DNA from: a virus
Direction: 5' to 3' (one strand)
Length of the DNA: 22,668 nucleotides
Virus record (IMG/VR): IMGVR_UViG_3300034152_000228
Span: 1-22,668 of that record
The notes below the pieces were generated by a model that was given only the letters and a program-made list of their open reading frames with translations, ran no database searches and had not been told where the DNA came from. Shown piece by piece: positions 21,612 to 22,668 of the stretch (position 1 is the first letter of the stretch; each line of letters begins with the position of its first letter). Made by a program: the position numbers and the translations under genes.

Positions 21612-21877
21612 TTGTCTGGCGCATAATATGTTACGGCAGCGGTGCCGAAGACGTAGAAGCGGTTGATCTTGCCCTTATAACGGAAAGACTTACCCGCATA
21701 GATAATGTGGCCTACCGTGGCTGTTGAAGCGGTGCCATCATCACGCCAACGGACGTCGCCACCAATGTCAGCGGTAACGATGACGTATTCAGTGTTGGTC
21801 GGAGGATTCAGAAAACCGTTTGTTACGGTCTCGAAACCCGTTTGAACCATTCGACGTTCGGCTCGCATTACACTCAT
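21608..21877 (-). CDS. RWRDDG-family small virion protein, copy 2
   Basis: This 89-residue protein begins MSVMRAERRMVQTGFETVTN. The core GGDVRWRDDGTASTATVGHI is followed by YAGKSFRYKG and ends VTYYAPDK. It is a paralogue of the copies on both sides. No signal or membrane segment is seen. The start lies two bases past the TGA that closes the broken gene upstream, so it may rely on coupling to that reading frame. Confidence 0.78.
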   Translation of the reverse strand: MSVMRAERRMVQTGFETVTNGFLNPPTNTEYVIVTADIGGDVRWRDDGTASTATVGHIIYAGKSFRYKGKINRFYVFGTAAVTYYAPDK

Positions 21878-21878
21878 G

Positions 21879-22256
21879 TCAGTCCGCCGGTACTATGTAG
21901 CGTTTGTGATCGTCGTCCCAGGTTGATTGCCAACCTTCTGGGTAATGAGACTTCGCTGGACCATACACAATCCATTTTCGGTGTTTTGAGTCGTCGCGTG
22001 CCACTTTAGCCAACCAAGAATGTGGAAATTATTGTTACCCGGATTGAGAGCCGTTGTTCGATAAAGATAAGAAGTACCGCCGTCAGGAAACTTGACACTG
22101 AAACCAACCCGACCGGATGGCGGCCCACATATCAAGGTCGCCTACGGCGTGCCGCTCGATTCTTCCATGAACCAAATTAGCGAACAGCGGATCAGGCTGC
22201 TCTTTTGGTTCACGCACATCGAAGTATCGAGTGCGGCATCGGTTAGCGCGGTACAT
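21879..22256 (-). pseudogene. Frame-disrupted small gene (about 125 codons) or overlapping small ORFs
   Basis: The frame opens with ATG 22256 (MYRANRCRTRYFDV, ...LFANLVHGRIERHA) and stops at 22083. The middle is protein-like only in another frame (about 22137-22030: VGFSVKFPDGGTSYLYRT, LNPGNNN). From 22028 the first frame is open again to TGA 21879 and reads protein-like (WIVYGPAKSHYPEGWQSTWD, KRYIVPAD). In-frame stops at 22083, 22035 and 22029 break the direct path. Entry to and exit from the middle frame are opposite shifts that cancel. It may be an indel pair, an assembly error, or a decaying gene. The family is not recognised. The middle frame alone would need a TTG start. Confidence 0.55.
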
Positions 22257-22545
22257 AGTAACTCACTGAAACATCGGTTGTTGCAGTTTCCGCATTTTCA
22301 CGAATGAACGTGAACTTCTTGAGATCGGCCGTGAACCACAAGTCGTCGCCCGCTGCGAGAATGTGGCCAACAGTGGCCGTCACTTCACCGGCATCATCCC
22401 GCCACCGAATATCGCCGCCCTGCGCCTGAATGTAGGCATAGGTAGCTTTGTTCGGAGCGTTGAGTCGTTGGACCGAGCCGGTAACATTCTCGAATTGCTC
22501 GAATTCGAGCGGTTCCAACGTGCGATCGGCTTGAATCAGGCTCAT
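22243..22545 (-). CDS. RWRDDG-family small virion protein, copy 1
   Basis: This 100-residue protein begins MSLIQADRTLEPLEFEQFEN. It has the family core: PNKATYAYIQAQGGDIRWRD, EVTATVGHILAAGDDLWFT, DLKKFTFIRE and the closing VSVSYYVPR. It is the first of three paralogues. Only a weak purine tract (AAGAAAGTGAG) precedes the ATG. Its stop overlaps the ATG of the frame-disrupted gene by a few bases. Confidence 0.8.
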   Translation of the reverse strand: MSLIQADRTLEPLEFEQFENVTGSVQRLNAPNKATYAYIQAQGGDIRWRDDAGEVTATVGHILAAGDDLWFTADLKKFTFIRENAETATTDVSVSYYVPR

Positions 22546-22577
22546 TGTCTCACTTTCTTGATCTTAAAATGCGGTCT

Positions 22578-22668
22578 TTAGCGTTCGGGCAGCGCCTTCT
22601 TGGTCTTGAAGCGCAATACGATGTTCACGAGAGCCACGATGCCGGCCAACAGCGCGCTGTACTGACTG
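22578..22668 (-). CDS. C-terminus of a small membrane protein (holin-like?), cut by window edge
   Basis: The last 29 residues are visible: a hydrophobic stretch (YSALLAGIVALVNIVL) followed by a basic tail (RFKTKKALPER). A C-terminal transmembrane helix with a Lys/Arg-rich cytoplasmic end is typical of small phage membrane proteins, including some holins. The N-terminus lies outside the window, so the call is open. Confidence 0.6.
   Translation of the reverse strand, partial: SQYSALLAGIVALVNIVLRFKTKKALPER

Noticed and set aside
21893-22135. An 80-residue gene with a TTG start
   Set aside because: It has no RBS, and its end reads less protein-like than the alternate frame; treated as the middle of a frame-disrupted gene.

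Overview
This window is the virion-structure and packaging region of a tailed double-stranded DNA phage, or of a prophage or metagenomic contig derived from one. Every gene I can support lies on the minus strand, packed head to tail with 1-4 base overlaps or gaps of a few bases, so the module reads from right (22668) to left (1). The gene set points to a siphovirus: GpA-type terminase, portal, scaffold, P22/HK97-fold coat protein, neck proteins, one tail tube protein, a frameshifted tail assembly chaperone and a 1267-residue tape measure. No tail sheath lies next to the tube gene. No integrase, repressor, tRNA, CRISPR array or replication gene was seen. Host identity cannot be read from the DNA. 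A cluster of exported proteins, two with twin-arginine-like leaders and one PKD/Ig-like, suggests a Gram-negative-type host, possibly of the planctomycete group, but this is inference only.

Right part (22668-20465): the end of a small membrane protein; three paralogous ~90-100 residue proteins sharing an RWRDDG...TVGHI core; a frame-disrupted gene between two of them; and a 283-residue protein made almost entirely of fourteen ~18-residue repeats (LRxxRQxVEVL). These are probably virion-surface or fibre components.

Export cassette (20463-17750): a signal-peptide PKD/Ig-like protein, a papain-like cysteine peptidase with a Tat-like leader, an exported thioredoxin-fold protein with WCIWC, a small protein with a Tat-like or lipoprotein-like leader and a hydrophobic C-terminus, and a small unknown protein. 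Neighbouring genes overlap, so the cassette is probably translated as a unit. Its position just upstream of the terminase is where some phages keep lysis genes. I propose a two-enzyme envelope-breaching system (protease plus thiol-disulfide oxidoreductase).

Head region (17737-9581): large terminase, portal, a modular set of head-fibre or decoration proteins, head-tail adaptor, scaffold with a Gly/Asp-rich leader, major capsid protein, a strong terminator, a small coiled-coil membrane protein, then neck proteins. Tail region (9076-1): tail terminator-like protein, tail tube with an inserted domain, a second terminator, tail assembly chaperone with a T_TTT_TTA slippery site giving a longer fusion, an HK97-gp10-like protein, tape measure, a tail-associated protein, a weak terminator, and two tandem lectin-like proteins, the last cut by the window edge.

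Rho-independent terminators stand directly after the two genes expected to need the most product, coat and tail tube. No stretch of 300 bases lacks a gene.
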